Assembly: GCA_013397075.1 (NCBI GenBank)
Contig: VWZS01007420.1
Coordinates: 140,482-204,481, forward strand
DNA: 64,000 bases
Direction: 5' to 3'
From: Rhabdornis inornatus
Lineage: Eukaryota > Chordata > Aves > Passeriformes > Rhabdornithidae
Below the pieces are notes generated by a model. The model worked only from the letters and a program-made list of their open reading frames with translations, did not search any database and was not told the DNA's origin. How positions within the stretch are numbered: the stretch's first letter is position 1; each line of letters opens with the position of its first letter. A program made the position numbers and the translations under genes. Positions 11,976 through 24,944 of this stretch are shown here, one piece after another.

Positions 11976-14900
11976 ATTCAACATGCCCTAAACACCTTCC
12001 TGGGTGAGTCCTAGGTGTGTGTCAGTGACAAAGCTCCAACACAAAATTTTGGCTGCCAGCCTTGAGCTCCCAGCCATTTGTGCAACGAAGGTAAAGCACT
12101 GGCTTAGTGTCTGCGTATGGTAAGTACAGATATTGTTCAGGAGGCAGTAAAAAGCATGAAAGGATAAAGTCTGGCTTATAAAAGTAAGCACGGTAGCTTC
12201 TCCTTGGTTTTGAAAAACAGTAATTCAGATTTCATCCAAAATCGTGTTCTCTCCCTCTGTTCTACATTTGTCTCCCTATTCTTCCCCTCTCCTTTTATTC
12301 TCTTTAAAAGCTGCTAACATCAGCTGCTTCTTTGTGGATTTTTCTTTTTGCTTCATTGCCTACAAATTGCTCTAAGCTCTTCATTCCCTATGAACCTGTG
12401 CAGCTGGAGGAGAACAGCTGTACAGGCGCCTGTTCCTAGTACACCTCTGGAAAATGTACAGCAAAATGTTAACAAGACACACATACCAAAGTTTTTTCTC
12501 TGAGTGGGGATATATATTTACATATATTTAAACCTGCATGCATCTAAGCAAATATACAGTTGGGAAAGATGAATAACCATTAAAATATTTGGTACATTTC
12601 TCCAGAGAGCAAAGAGTCTAAAATTCTCAGTCTCTGATTTACATCCCCCAGGGTGACGGAGGATGTCTAACCATGTCAACTGGAGTGGAAAAACACTGCA
12701 TGTCAGCACAAGAAGGCCTGATTGCTATAAACCAAATGTCTCTAGTTCCTTGCTGCCTTAACCCCCTCCCCCACATAAGAAAAGTGTTCACTCAACTGAC
12801 TCTCATTCTTCAACTTCTTACTTAGGTTCCAAAGATAATGAGCTCCAGTGTACATTTTACCTCAAAAGATATATCTATTTTCAGAAAAGGCATGCTTACT
12901 TTGTTTTTCTGGTTTTGTTGAAGTAACCAAAAATATTAAGATGAGAATCTTGATTGCAAGTCTTTAAATAAAGGACAAACTTCTGCAGAGTATGAGAGAG
13001 AATATGTGAAGAGGAATAGTTTTGAGTTTTGTTTGAAATTCTCCAAAAGGATGCTTCTACCTGAGTTTCCAATCAAAAACTCAAAGAAGGAGATGGAAAA
13101 TTTGCTACTGACTTCTAAGGGTTATGTCTAAAGAAGGGGATTCCTTTTCCCCAAACACAGACCTACTACTTCAAACACAACATGCACAAGATAAATCATC
13201 ATTTCTAATGGTGACATTACTGCTGCGTTTTATGGGTCTACACAAAAATGCTGGATAAAACAAACTACCTTAAAGGTGTAACACCAATGGCTGTAGTGGC
13301 ACCCTTAGTTTGCTTTAGAGGAAGTGGTTTCACATTTGCCAGATATTTAGATAACTTCTTATATACTTCCTTAATGGAATCTTTGATTAGAACAATGGAA
13401 GCTTAAGTTAGAACAATATTTTGATGGCCTTAGAAGATTTCGTAGAAAATGAAGCATCTTGGTTTTGTTGTTTTTTTTTTTTTTTTAACAAGTTTGTCTT
13501 GGAGAAACAAACATGAGAGTAGCTACAATGAAAACTCCCAAACAACATAAAAATTATTCCATTCTGATCCTTCAGCAATATCATAATAAAGTTTTTTGAG
13601 CCATTTTCTTTTCCCTTTCTTCTTCTTTTCCATTTGCTTCTCTAGTTTTGAGGCAGTGCTCCCCCACTGGCCCCTCCAGGCTGCCAAAGACAAGGGGAAG
13701 GAAGTGGAGGCATTTACATCCTCTTCCCCATACTAACTGGTTGTCCTTCACCCCAACATCAAAACATCTTAAATGGGACATTTCTGAGACTAGCATGGGA
13801 CCTCAGTTAGCTTGAAGGCTCTGAAGGAGGTTAAGCATTATTTAATCCATGTCTAGAAAATAGAATATTTGAATGTCCCAACACACCTGGTAGATCCTAG
13901 TCCTACAGACTTCACTCTGGCCAAAGTGTTTTTGGTCTTTGAAGTTCTGAAGAACTCCACAAAGCCCTGCTGATTCTTGTCTGAAATGTCGAATGAGGCT
14001 AGGATACTTGAAGAATCATAAAAGTCTCAAAGAGCATTAAAAGATTTTGGTATAGTCCATCAGTACTGGATAACACAGCATTTCTAAAGTTGATGTCATC
14101 CAACGCTCACACTGTAGATAATAGGAGATTACAGTACAATCTGAAAATCAAATAAAAGCCCAGAGCAAACCCCTGATAAAACACAAAATAATAACTATGG
14201 GATGGCTCATTAACCTCCCAAGTTCCTAAGAGGTTGGAGATCTCTTAAATGTGTGTCCTTCTTCAGTGCCTGCAAGCCCAATATGAGATTTAATGAGTCC
14301 TCTGTATCAACACACAAAGAAAGAAATGTTCTCTCATTTAGGATTCGTCCAGCTGTCTTTTTACTGCTCTAAAAATACAGTTATGCCAGAAACTTAACTG
14401 CAACTTTACAGAACAGTCTTCTCTTTCAGTAAAATTAATAAGGCCACCAACTTTTTTAACAGGTAAAAAAATATTTTTTTACAGTAGATAGAAAAACTGA
14501 CAAATTAAATTTATTCTAGGATTCATTTTAATCACCATTTTCTGCAAGAAAAATAAAATCAATAAGATGAATTTTTTAATGTGATCAGCAGATCTTAACC
14601 CTTCAAAGGGCTGGGGTTTTATTCACTGAATTCTAGCTCATGACAAGAAAAATCTTCTTGAATGATGATTTATGCACTGATAATTCCAGACATAGCATGT
14701 TCAATATCTACTGTAATAGTAATTGTACATACAGCTTGGTATATTTATTTCTTTCTCAGAATTTTTTGGAAAGTTACAATATCAAACTGAGACAAAAGAA
14801 ATGCAAAAGACTCTAATAGCAAAGAAAACAAGCTGTTCCATTAAAAAAATAATCTATTGGAAAGTAACTGCTGTGGGAACGGATGTTAGATGAACACCCT

Positions 14901-17839
14901 GTGAATGTAGGTGGAGGAGGATTGCAATCATTTCAGCCGTTCTCAAAAATACTGAAATGTTGGGGTCCTGATACTATGGCCTAGATAGGTTGCTCCTAAT
15001 TTCCAGACTCAAGGTAAACCACTATGCTGCCTCTCTCTAAACATGGTAAAAAAGTACCACAGAACTGGTTGGGTTTATTTCATTTTCTTTGTAAAAAGCT
15101 GACCGTAACAACTGTCATCAACATTGCATTATCAAGAACAAATTACTGCACAAAACAAAATGGGAGGTTTGTGTTGTAATTTCTCACAGGTATTTTAGTC
15201 TTATCTTCAACAATTCCCTTTCTAAAACTGAAAAATTCAAAATTAGAGGTTACTTGATACATTTGTGCATATAAAAGTATTATTAATAATAATATCTAGA
15301 GCTTAAGGCTAATAAACAGGTAGAGTAAGAGAGGAAAAGGTAATTTTATTATGAAGGAAGATTGGTTATTGAAATTAATGTGTTTGAGTCAAAGAACAAT
15401 GTTTACTCATGTACTGTGGTACATACTGGATAGTTACTTATCCCTTTAAAAGCTTAGGTTTTATTTTGATTGCCAAGTAGCTTTTGCATCAAGTTCTACT
15501 GCAAGAATTCGGCTCACTCCAAAGCATGCTTTCTGCACCAGGTTTCAGTATCAGATAAATTTTACCTATTTGCACAAACCTGCAATTTAATAAACAGATA
15601 AATGCAAAAGAATTTCATTGGAAACGACACACAGCCTTATAAAGACACATGTAAGGTTTAAGAAGAATGGAGGACATGCAAAAAGTCTTCTCCTGCTACA
15701 CTGCCTCCAAATAAATGTGAAATCTCTGACCTTATTTGGGTTGGTTATTTTCAGTTATCATTAGGCTGATAGGACTCTTGCCTCCACTCACTTCTAAGAT
15801 TTAGTGAAAAGATTATACATTGTCTGGAAGATGGTAAAATAATTTTGTAAATATGGCACCAATGGAGGACTTAATAAAGTATGTTTTCTGAAATACAAAG
15901 CCATAAAATGAAATAGTTATTAGTGGCTTGGGGTTTTGTTTGGGTTTTTTTTTTTTGCTTTGTTTACCTGTAATTGTATGCTAGTCAAAACAGTATTTAA
16001 TTAATAGAATGATGAAAGCTACAGCCTACATAATCTAGCATATGTTGTCAGCTCTTTCAGGTTTAGCTTGGGGAGACTGATTTCATCCTTGTGTTATGTG
16101 AGGCTGTGATAAGTTACTATTATCTACGCTCAGAATTACCTGTCTGATGATACTAACAAACAGCATGGATTTTAGGTGCCCAAGGCTGTAACAACATTTC
16201 ATTGGTTCCACTTGCTGTGCTGCCTACAGCAAGTTAGCACCTGACATACCCAACCAAGCAATAGCAAGCACTTCATGGGATTCAAACAACAAAATTTTAA
16301 AAATAAATAAAAAAAGCTCTGTCTGCTGGCAGTAACCTTATGCTATTTAGATATTGCTGACTTAAAGGTATTTTTCACTTCTTGGAGTAGATTTACAGTC
16401 TCTCTAAAATCTTACATTTTCTATTCCTTAGAAAGTACTCTAACTACATTTTAATCTATTGATATCTCACAAATAATTCAGATATCTTTGCTATAACATT
16501 TAGTTATCGCAGGTTTAGCAAAAATGTATGCCAATGTTTATGGTACGCTAACAGCCTTGGCATCAACAACAAGCTGTATTATAAAAAGTAAATTTTTCTT
16601 CTAAGTTGTCTGGTTACAAAACAGCAGAGTAATTTACAAGAGTATCTGATGCTCTATGTCTTTTTAGTTATATATCCAATAAAAGCGCTGATAAATTCAT
16701 CCTGAAGAACATCTATTGAAAGTTGAAAGATTCAACTTAACTCCTAGATACACATTTTCAGGTCATTTCCTTGCTATACACACACAGCAAAGCCAAATCT
16801 CTCCTCCAGTCCTTTAAATTCCCTAATGCAGGTTTAGTACATTTTCAGCACTGTAAATCTCAGTCTCCTGCAGCCAGATAGCTTCTCCTCCCTGTGACTA
16901 ATAATAAATATGAGTAGTAGTAAATAGCATTTACCATCACTTTCAAGACTCTTGTCCCATCTGATGACAAAAATATATCCAGAACAATATTCTCTTGGTT
17001 GTCAACATTTCCATTCTTTGGCTCATAAGTAGCCTGAAAATTGCACATAAAATGGTAAAACCTTATTCCACTTCAGGTGCTTGAGAAAATTTTAAAGACT
17101 CAGTGAAAATTCCTTATCTGACCGCTCTTAATTGCTTTAAACCATCTTCAGCCATTTTCAGGTGTCCTGTCCCAGGGAGAACAACTGCTAAGCATTTCTT
17201 TTTAAAAATTGCACCAAGAGTAAACTTAAAGACATTACATTAAAGATATATATATATATATGGAATTTAAGCAAGTCAAAGTGAGTAAGTCCAAGTTAAT
17301 TCCAAGTGAGGTAAGATTGTGATGTTAATATTCTTCTTGTTAGATTAATTTTAACATGTCCATGTTAATATCATGTTTCATGATGCTTTCATGTCTCATG
17401 GTAGAACAGGCAAGACTAAAAATTTCTAAATCAAATAAAAGTATTTGAGAATATAAAAGGTCCCCTTTCAGTAGACTAGAGAATCAGGAACATTCACACC
17501 ATCAAATCCTCTGACTGACTGATGATGTCAAAGTGATTTCCAATTGCTGAAGTGTTCACTTTCTTCGTGTGTGAATAATGAGGGGCTGAATGTGTCACTC
17601 AGCAAACAAAACTGTCAAGTCCCTTCAGCTTGACTTTTCCTGGTTTAGGCTTGAATGCTTTTTTTCTTTCTGGCTTTTTTTTTTCTTTCTCTTGTTTTGT
17701 TTAAATAATGTGCATTTATTGGTATAAGACTTTCCAGGAATACCAGCAATTCAGCTTTTTGCATGAACATGAATACAGGAAGGTCAATGAAAAAAAAATA
17801 AAATCTCTTCTGTGGAAATTTAAACTGGCCTACTGGGAG
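11976..17839. other. AT-rich unique DNA with homopolymers
   Basis: About 5.9 kb without a recognised gene or repeat family. Landmarks are a T16 run at 13471-13486, a T run near 15947-15957, and an (AT)8 microsatellite at 17246-17261. Open frames are at most about 70 codons. I see no CpG-rich promoter-like patch. Confidence 0.55.
17246..17261. repeat. (AT)8 microsatellite
   Basis: A pure AT dinucleotide run of eight units, flanked by aaag and tgg. It is short. Confidence 0.9.
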
Positions 17840-19433
17840 GACAAAGCATAATTAAAATATCTGCATCCTGCACTAATCAAACTGAATCTATTCAAAGTGA
17901 CTAAGAGGAGGACAAAGAAAAGTGTTGTTCTGCTATCCAATAAAGGAAGAAAAGTTACTAACAGATGTGAAGGCCAAAACATATAACGTCTTCTTCGCAT
18001 TAGTTTTAATTAAAAAGGTCAACAATGAGAAGGTGACTAGCATAAGCAATGCAAGAAACAAAAAACTGATTTCAATTAAAAGATACAGACAGAAAAGGTT
18101 ATAGAGTACTTAAATAAATTAGTTCTCAGAGCAGATGTGCCCGATGAACTTCCTCCTAAGGTATTTAGAGAATTGGTAAAGCCATCTCAGAATCATGTTG
18201 CCATCAGGAAAGCAATCTGGGAAGCACACAGGAGATATCAATAAAATGGAAAAAGCAAAAATATAATATTCATCTTTCAAAAAAGTGGAAACTTGGAAAT
18301 AACAATTTTTCTGTCACCTATTAAGTCCTAGAAAAGCTCTGGAATAAATAAACCACATGATTTTTAAGTAGCTGCAAATATGAAAAGGACATAAGAATGG
18401 TCAAAAATCAATTGGTTAAGAATTAGTCAATCATTTAAGAACAAATCTAGTCAACAGAATCCAATGTCTCCACAAAATTGTAACAGACCTTGTGGAGAGG
18501 TGAGTTGCAAGCAGGGTAATTTATGTTTGTACCCTTTGCCTCATGGAAAATCCTCATGCATAAAAAAGAGGAAAATTTGTCTAAATGTTAATAATATTGT
18601 GTGGGTTTAAAAACTGATTAGGCAACTGTACACAAAGTATAATCATGATTATGCTGTTGCTTAAAATTATCTTTTACATTTTTTTCACTCTAACAGGACT
18701 GTTTGAAGTTTTAACAAAAAAGCCCTGACGAGAGTGCTTACTGCACTTAAAAACTACACATAAGTACTGGACTTGCCAGTATGTTGAAAGGTCAGCTGGA
18801 ACGCAAATTTCTGAAGGGCAGGAGCAAATCTACATACCACACTTGTGTAGGTAGAGGTTTGTCAGAGAAGGACCTAGAGATTCAATCTCAGTCCAATCTG
18901 GAAATAAATCAAAAGCGTCGTTCTGTTGCAAGAAACACACCTTGGATATGTAAAACTGAAAAGGACGTACACAATACAAAATATAAATCTTCTGCTTCAC
19001 TGCAGTTTCTGGGAAAATTCGAGATGGATTGTTTCTATCCTTTTTGGGGCAGCTCAGAGAGATAGAAATGAATAGGAAAAAAGTCAAAAGGAAAACTATC
19101 ACGAGTCTGACCAAGAAGGAAAGATTTGAGGTTTAATAACACGTGATTGTTAAAGCTTAAAGAAGAGGAGGCTGAAGATAAAGACGATAGCAATCTTTTA
19201 ATGTATAAAAGGTAGATCTAAAGAGGAATGTCTTATCTATGATAAAGAACTAGTGAAATTAAGTTGTGCCAAGATGCTGAAAAGATTTCTAACAGTTAGA
19301 GAGATTATTGCAGCATTAAAACAGATTGCTAAGCATGCCTTGGAGTTCCCACAGTTGGGTGTCTTCAAGAAACAGACATCTGTCAGGAATGACCTAGGTA
19401 TCCTAATCCTGCTTTGGAAGGCAACTAGATCAT
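17840..19433 (+). mobile_element. Ancient CR1 LINE relic, ORF2 to near 3' end
   Basis: CR1 is a non-LTR retrotransposon whose ORF2 encodes endonuclease and reverse transcriptase. This stretch tracks an old CR1 type shared by birds and turtles. Recognisable blocks are ctcctaaggtatttagagaa near 18152, aaaaagtggaaacttgg near 18279, ggtttgtcagagaaggac near 18856, agaagaggaggctgaagata near 19160, and a terminal block around 19378-19415 reading gtcaggaatgacctaggta followed by cctaatcctgctttgg. Alignment between the blocks contains insertions and deletions; the part from about 18500 to 18780 is weakest. The usual 3' terminal ATTCTATGA repeats are missing, so the copy stops short or has decayed after 19433. 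Frames within it, including a 117-codon one at 19253-19606, are not functional protein. The 5' limit is approximate. Confidence 0.82.
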
Positions 19434-20371
19434 CAACCATATTATTTTACCCTTTTTTTTTTCCCCATGTCAAACAGAAGAGAACTTTAAAAGATAAATT
19501 CCTGTATTATTTTACACACAGTCTACCAGAAATACTAGCTGTACATTTAAGAACTACGTATAAATCATTTCTGCAGAGTCAAACTCTCACCTCTGTAATG
19601 CCATAGGCAGCTATCTATATCTGAAATTCTAGAACTCTAGAATTCTTTGCTACTTTCTCAACCATTACTTGATCAGACCATTTGTTTTCAGACTGGAGAA
19701 TAAATCAGGTTGAGACAGATTCAAATTTCACTGAAAAATTGCAAGAGTGATTTGAATATGGTATTTTAAAGCTCATGCATACAGTTTGAATACAAAACTC
19801 AAAAATGAGTATAGGAAATTCAGCTATGAAAGTAGAAATGTCTGCAAAAACTAATGTTATAAAAATACGCGCACACAGAATGATGTGATAATGAGCCATA
19901 CATCAGAAAAAATTATAGTAGACAACGTGAATGGAAAACATATTTGAACTCAAAGGGACACCTGTGCCAGTGTTAAAAATGATTTATTACATGAATTGCA
20001 GGTCAGAGTAGACAATACTTCCCTACAAGAATAAAACAAGAAAGGGTCTCTTTCCACTCAAAATTAGACTATTACAAGCATTTCTAAATCAGTGTCTCAT
20101 CTAGTGCAGTACAATTAACTCAAATTAGCATACTATAAACAGCACTATTAAGAAATTTAAAGGCTTTGACTAAATGAAGAAAAATTCAGCTATAGTCATC
20201 ACACAAATCTTAATTAAGGCTGCTTTCTCTGACGTACAAAAAGAAAACAAAAACACAACCCTTGGACAAGTCGCTGCTATTCTCAGGCGAGTCAATCACA
20301 TAACATGCCATAGTTTTGCTGGCAACTCTAGGTCAACAGTTATGTCATTTAGGTCAACTACAAAATAACCT

Positions 20372-20390
20372 TGTGTGTGTGTGTGTGTGT
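20372..20390. repeat. (TG)n microsatellite
   Basis: A pure TG dinucleotide run of 19 bases lying between aaataacct and aacttatcc. It is a common type of length-variable marker. Confidence 0.92.
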
Positions 20391-23300
20391 AACTTATCCT
20401 TTCTGGCTTCACATTCTCATTGTTACTCCAGTATTACAACAGCTGCATAAGTAATGGATACATATTTGTGCAGGCATATAAATGTGTGGTACAGCACACA
20501 GTTTCAGAACGCTAACTGCAAACAACAAAATGTATGTTCTTTTTTATTTTTCCAATCGAGTTTGATTTTTTTTATTGTAAGTTAACGATGCATTCTTAAT
20601 TTTTAATTTAAGTGTATAGTATCTATTTTCAGACTATTTCAACCATTTCACAAGAAGACAACAGTATTTTATTGATATACTCCATAATTTTTATTAAAAT
20701 GCCCTCCTTGAAAAGAAAGGCTCAAAAAAATGTCAATTTCTGTCCTGTAATTTTATATCTTCTTATTTTTATACATTTGAAACATTCAGAGGGGAGTACC
20801 ATGCAAATCTTACACTAAAAAAAAATTGTTGCACAAAAAGGGATACTGCATACCAGCATAGCCATATCTAAAACATAGCTTGACTATTCATTATTGCAAA
20901 ATTAGAAAGTACTATTAAAAAAAATATATAACTATAATTCTGATGAATGTGATGTGGAGCGTTCCAGCACAGGCAGGATTCCAGATTTATCACTGTCCCC
21001 AGATTCCCTATCCAACACACTGAGCCATGAAGAGGAAGCAATGTGCCACCAAGGGTGGAGAAAATGCTGTGGCATTTCCTGAGTGGGGCAAAATGTTTCA
21101 TTTTTAACCCAGGTAAAAGAAAGTTTCATGCCACATTAGGGATTTCTTTCACTCAGGATTGAAGAACCTGTGGTAGCAAAGGATTTAATGGCATCCCTAA
21201 TTCTCAGAGTTGCATCAAAGCACTCACTATAGACCAAGAGGACTGCACACTGCAAATTAATTTTCTGTGGCCAGTGCAAACTCTTTTGCTGGGTCTACTG
21301 TTAAGAGCATTCTCTTAATGACTGTAAGAGCTGAAACTTCCCTGGAAAGCCTTTATTCCTGAGAACCAAACAACTGACGATATAATGTGACTGTATAATT
21401 GTATTATCCTATGCAGATGAACTGGTCTTTTACCATTTAGATCAGAGAAAATGTGAAGATAAGTTCCAAAACGCTCAGTTTTTAATATTCTGCCACAAAA
21501 CAGTGAATAGCTCTTATTGAATCATCTACCAAAATCACACATGAAAATTAGAAGCAATTTCTTTACATTATTTCTATATATCTACAACTTCCATATATTT
21601 ATCACTATAAATTACTGTGCTCTAAGATTGTGTCAGAATAATCATGTTTAACAGGTGGAAAATCCTATCAAAGAAAATACCTGATATTTAAGATACAGTG
21701 ATATTCAGCTCTGCTGTATAGCCAAGCCTATGAAATTCAACATATTTTGTTCTTCTCTGATCTACATAAATACAGTGTTCTACTGAATTCTTCCTAGTCA
21801 AATACCTGATAAATGGATCGGTTACAAGAAGCAATTGACTACAAAGCAAGCCTCTGAACACATTTTCATTGCATTTGTCACTGCAATAAATGAATAAATC
21901 TTTCAAATCACTACTCTGGTGCATTCCCAAAAACCCTCACCATGAAACCTGAACTGCAGTATTCTGAGCCATAGATTGTTTCTCTGACATAATCCAAGCA
22001 TGTTAATTGCCTTGATTTGTCTTTCATCCTCAGTAATTACTTTTGCTCCATATGGTCACAAGTTAAGTGCCTTCTATTTGCATGCAAAAAAGCAGCACTT
22101 TTTTTTTTTTCCTGATACCAAAACTCCCCACATTTTGCATCATGCAAGAAGCTGGATTAAAAAGTCAAGCACACTTGTGTGGGCATGACAACATCATGAT
22201 AATTTTTGATAAAATTTTCCTTTGTCTCTATTACAGATAAAAATCGTGGAACAGACAGTATTAAAAAAATGTTTCTCAGCTTTTTAAAGGATTCTTGGGA
22301 TTCTCACTTCTGTGCCCTGCTTAGAGTAACAGGTGCTGATCATTCAGAAAATTAGACCCATGCAAGACCAATTCAGACTCTTGCCTGTGGAGGTGGTAGG
22401 TGCAAAGGCAAGACCAAAAAGAGTAGGTTTTTAAATGGCAAATATTAAACCATTTGATAATAAAACAGTGCCCCCTACTCCTCCAGTTTCACCCCATGCT
22501 TATGCTACTTTAAGCTTGCCTTGCTACAAAGACCAATTTATCTGTTTCTCGCTTTACTCGATGTTACAAAAAATTGAGCTAAAATAGTGAGACCAAGAAA
22601 ATTTGGGAAAAAAGTCCTGGTGTATACAATAACCAGTGCAAAGCCATTTTATGCTTGCTGTAGTGTTTTATAAACAAGGAAGGGAAGCTGCCACTTTTGG
22701 ACCTGTCAGTGGAATTTTTTTTTTTTTTTTAAAAAGCATGCTACAAGTCTTAAAACACCATTTTCTGAACAGTTAAAACTCTGGTCACCATCATTTCAGC
22801 TAATTCCTAGAGCAAATAAATTTCACCCAAATCATTTACTGCCAGTTTGGAATACAGACAGGCTATCCCAAAGGTTAATTTAATTTTAGGAAATTTAACT
22901 CACTTTCTAAAAACCCACACAAATTTCAACAAGGATTTCTGGAAACAAATCACTAAAGCATCAAGCAGCTTTGTAATCATGCCCAGCACTTACGTAGAAA
23001 GAACATTCAGGAATATGCCAATGGCTTGCTATTAAAATAGATTTAAACTAATAGACTTGGAAAATTGTTCATAGCAGCTTTACTTTAAAATAAAAAAAAA
23101 GATATCACAGGGTTGTTTTTTTTTTTTTAATTTTGAATTCAAAGCTTAGATATAAACACTTTAGATATAAACTTGTGAAAGCAACAACAAAAATGCTGTG
23201 AGATTGAGCTAAAGAAGGCAGATAGTAATTTAAAGTTACTTGAACGTGTGCCTTGATAAGCAAAAATGGGTTAAACACAGTGAAATATTGAAGAATAAAT

Positions 23301-24924
23301 TTAATCTTTACTGTCTTTGTAATATATCAATTTAAGGAATAAAATTAATATGCTAAGGTTATGTACTTCAGCAATTATGCCATAATTAAACAACATCTAT
23401 TTCATACTCAGCCTGTATCTCACATCACCACATTAGTAGGTATTATACCAACTTTCTCTTGAGTTAACTTGAGCACATTTTTCACCCTGCAATACAGATA
23501 CAGCCTCTAACTATTATCTTCTATTAGCAGCTTTGCTCTCTACCATCCAAGTGTGTAACTCTGTCAAACACACTCACACACTAAAGGAATTTCTTAAGCT
23601 TTGGAAATAATGAAAGGATCAGACTGCTACTCTGGTGTTTTGGACCTTCAGAGAGAATTCCTGACTGTAAAGGCGAGCAGAACATACTCTGAGCACTGCA
23701 ACAAAGAATTAAAAAGAAAAAAATACATTTTTTTCAGTCTTCATCTTATAAAACTACATTATTCAATCACAACTCTCAGAAAAAGAGAAATTACCTAAAA
23801 TGAGACATCTGCCAGCGTTTACTAGGACTCTTGAAAATCATCATAGGCTTCTCCTAAACAAAGGGTGAAACTGGAGGTGCCATATTCTCAACTTAGTGCT
23901 AATGGTTTTCATCTTTTCTACTGTAGGGCTAAAATGAATATTTTATGGAGAATCAGTGTAGGAAACTCTTTGGGGAAAGTAGTCTAAGAGATTCTTAGAA
24001 ATCAATGTTTCCTTATGCATATTTATTTTTCCTCACAATGCTCTCAAAAATAGCAGAGGTTTTTGTTTTAAATCAAACCTTCACTTCTTCCCTTAGATAA
24101 AAAGCCAAAGCAAGAACAGATTGTGAAGCCATTATATTCATGAAGAGAAAAAGAGAGGTTAATTCAAAATTCTATGGTCTGTTGAACCCAATATCCACAC
24201 GTTCCCCAAAGCAACAACAAACGCACCACGGAAACTCAATCAAGGCATCAAACCCACTCCAGCAAATGTGTTGTGCCAACCCATTATTAATGTTGCCTCT
24301 CAGGGAAATTCCATATCAGCATGAACTTGCTGAAAATATTTTTCACAAATTCACATTATACTATTTCCTTGACATTAAATGCCAAAGATGGCAAATTAGC
24401 AGAGGCCTGGGAGACAGAAGACATTCAAGGATGTGTCCTGTTCACAGAACCGAACTGATGAGCAAATTGCACAAGTACACTCGGAAAGGGTTTAATACAC
24501 TGACATTAGCTTTTAGCAAATTTGACAGGTTATAGATAAGAAAGCTGTCCTTGTGGAGAGAGTGTCTATGGACTCATTCTCCTGTATTCCTCCCCATGCC
24601 AATCACAGGAACAGGAGCGAAATATCAGTGAACGAACATAGCTGAATCAAGCCATTCAGCACAAGCGTATGGAGCTTGATTGTGTACCCTTGCATCTTTT
24701 CCTACTACCAAATAAAACCACCATTGTTCTTGCTGAAGAATTCCCTTTCATGTCTCAAGGATCTCGGCCAACTTAGTTGTGAGAGTCACACTGCATGCCC
24801 AAGTGGAAGCAAGGGGATCTCACGTCTTCAAATTCAACCCCTCACCCCCTTTATGGCATTACAATTTGAATGCAGTAAGCAGTGCTGAACACACTGAGAA
24901 AGTTCATTCAGCAGGTGCTTACAC

Positions 24925-24944
24925 AAAAAAAAAAAAAAAAAAAA
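24925..24944. repeat. A20 homopolymer
   Basis: Twenty A residues in a row followed by caacccaaac. No LINE 3' end is recognised on either side, so it is not clearly a retroposon tail. Confidence 0.9.

Noticed and set aside
19253..19606. Plus-strand frame of 117 codons
   Set aside because: Its first half lies in the 3' end of the ancient CR1 relic and the rest in unrelated flanking DNA, so it is a chance frame.
24140..24535. Plus-strand frame of 131 codons
   Set aside because: No recognisable domain, no splice or promoter context. One frame of this length is not surprising in 64 kb read in six frames.
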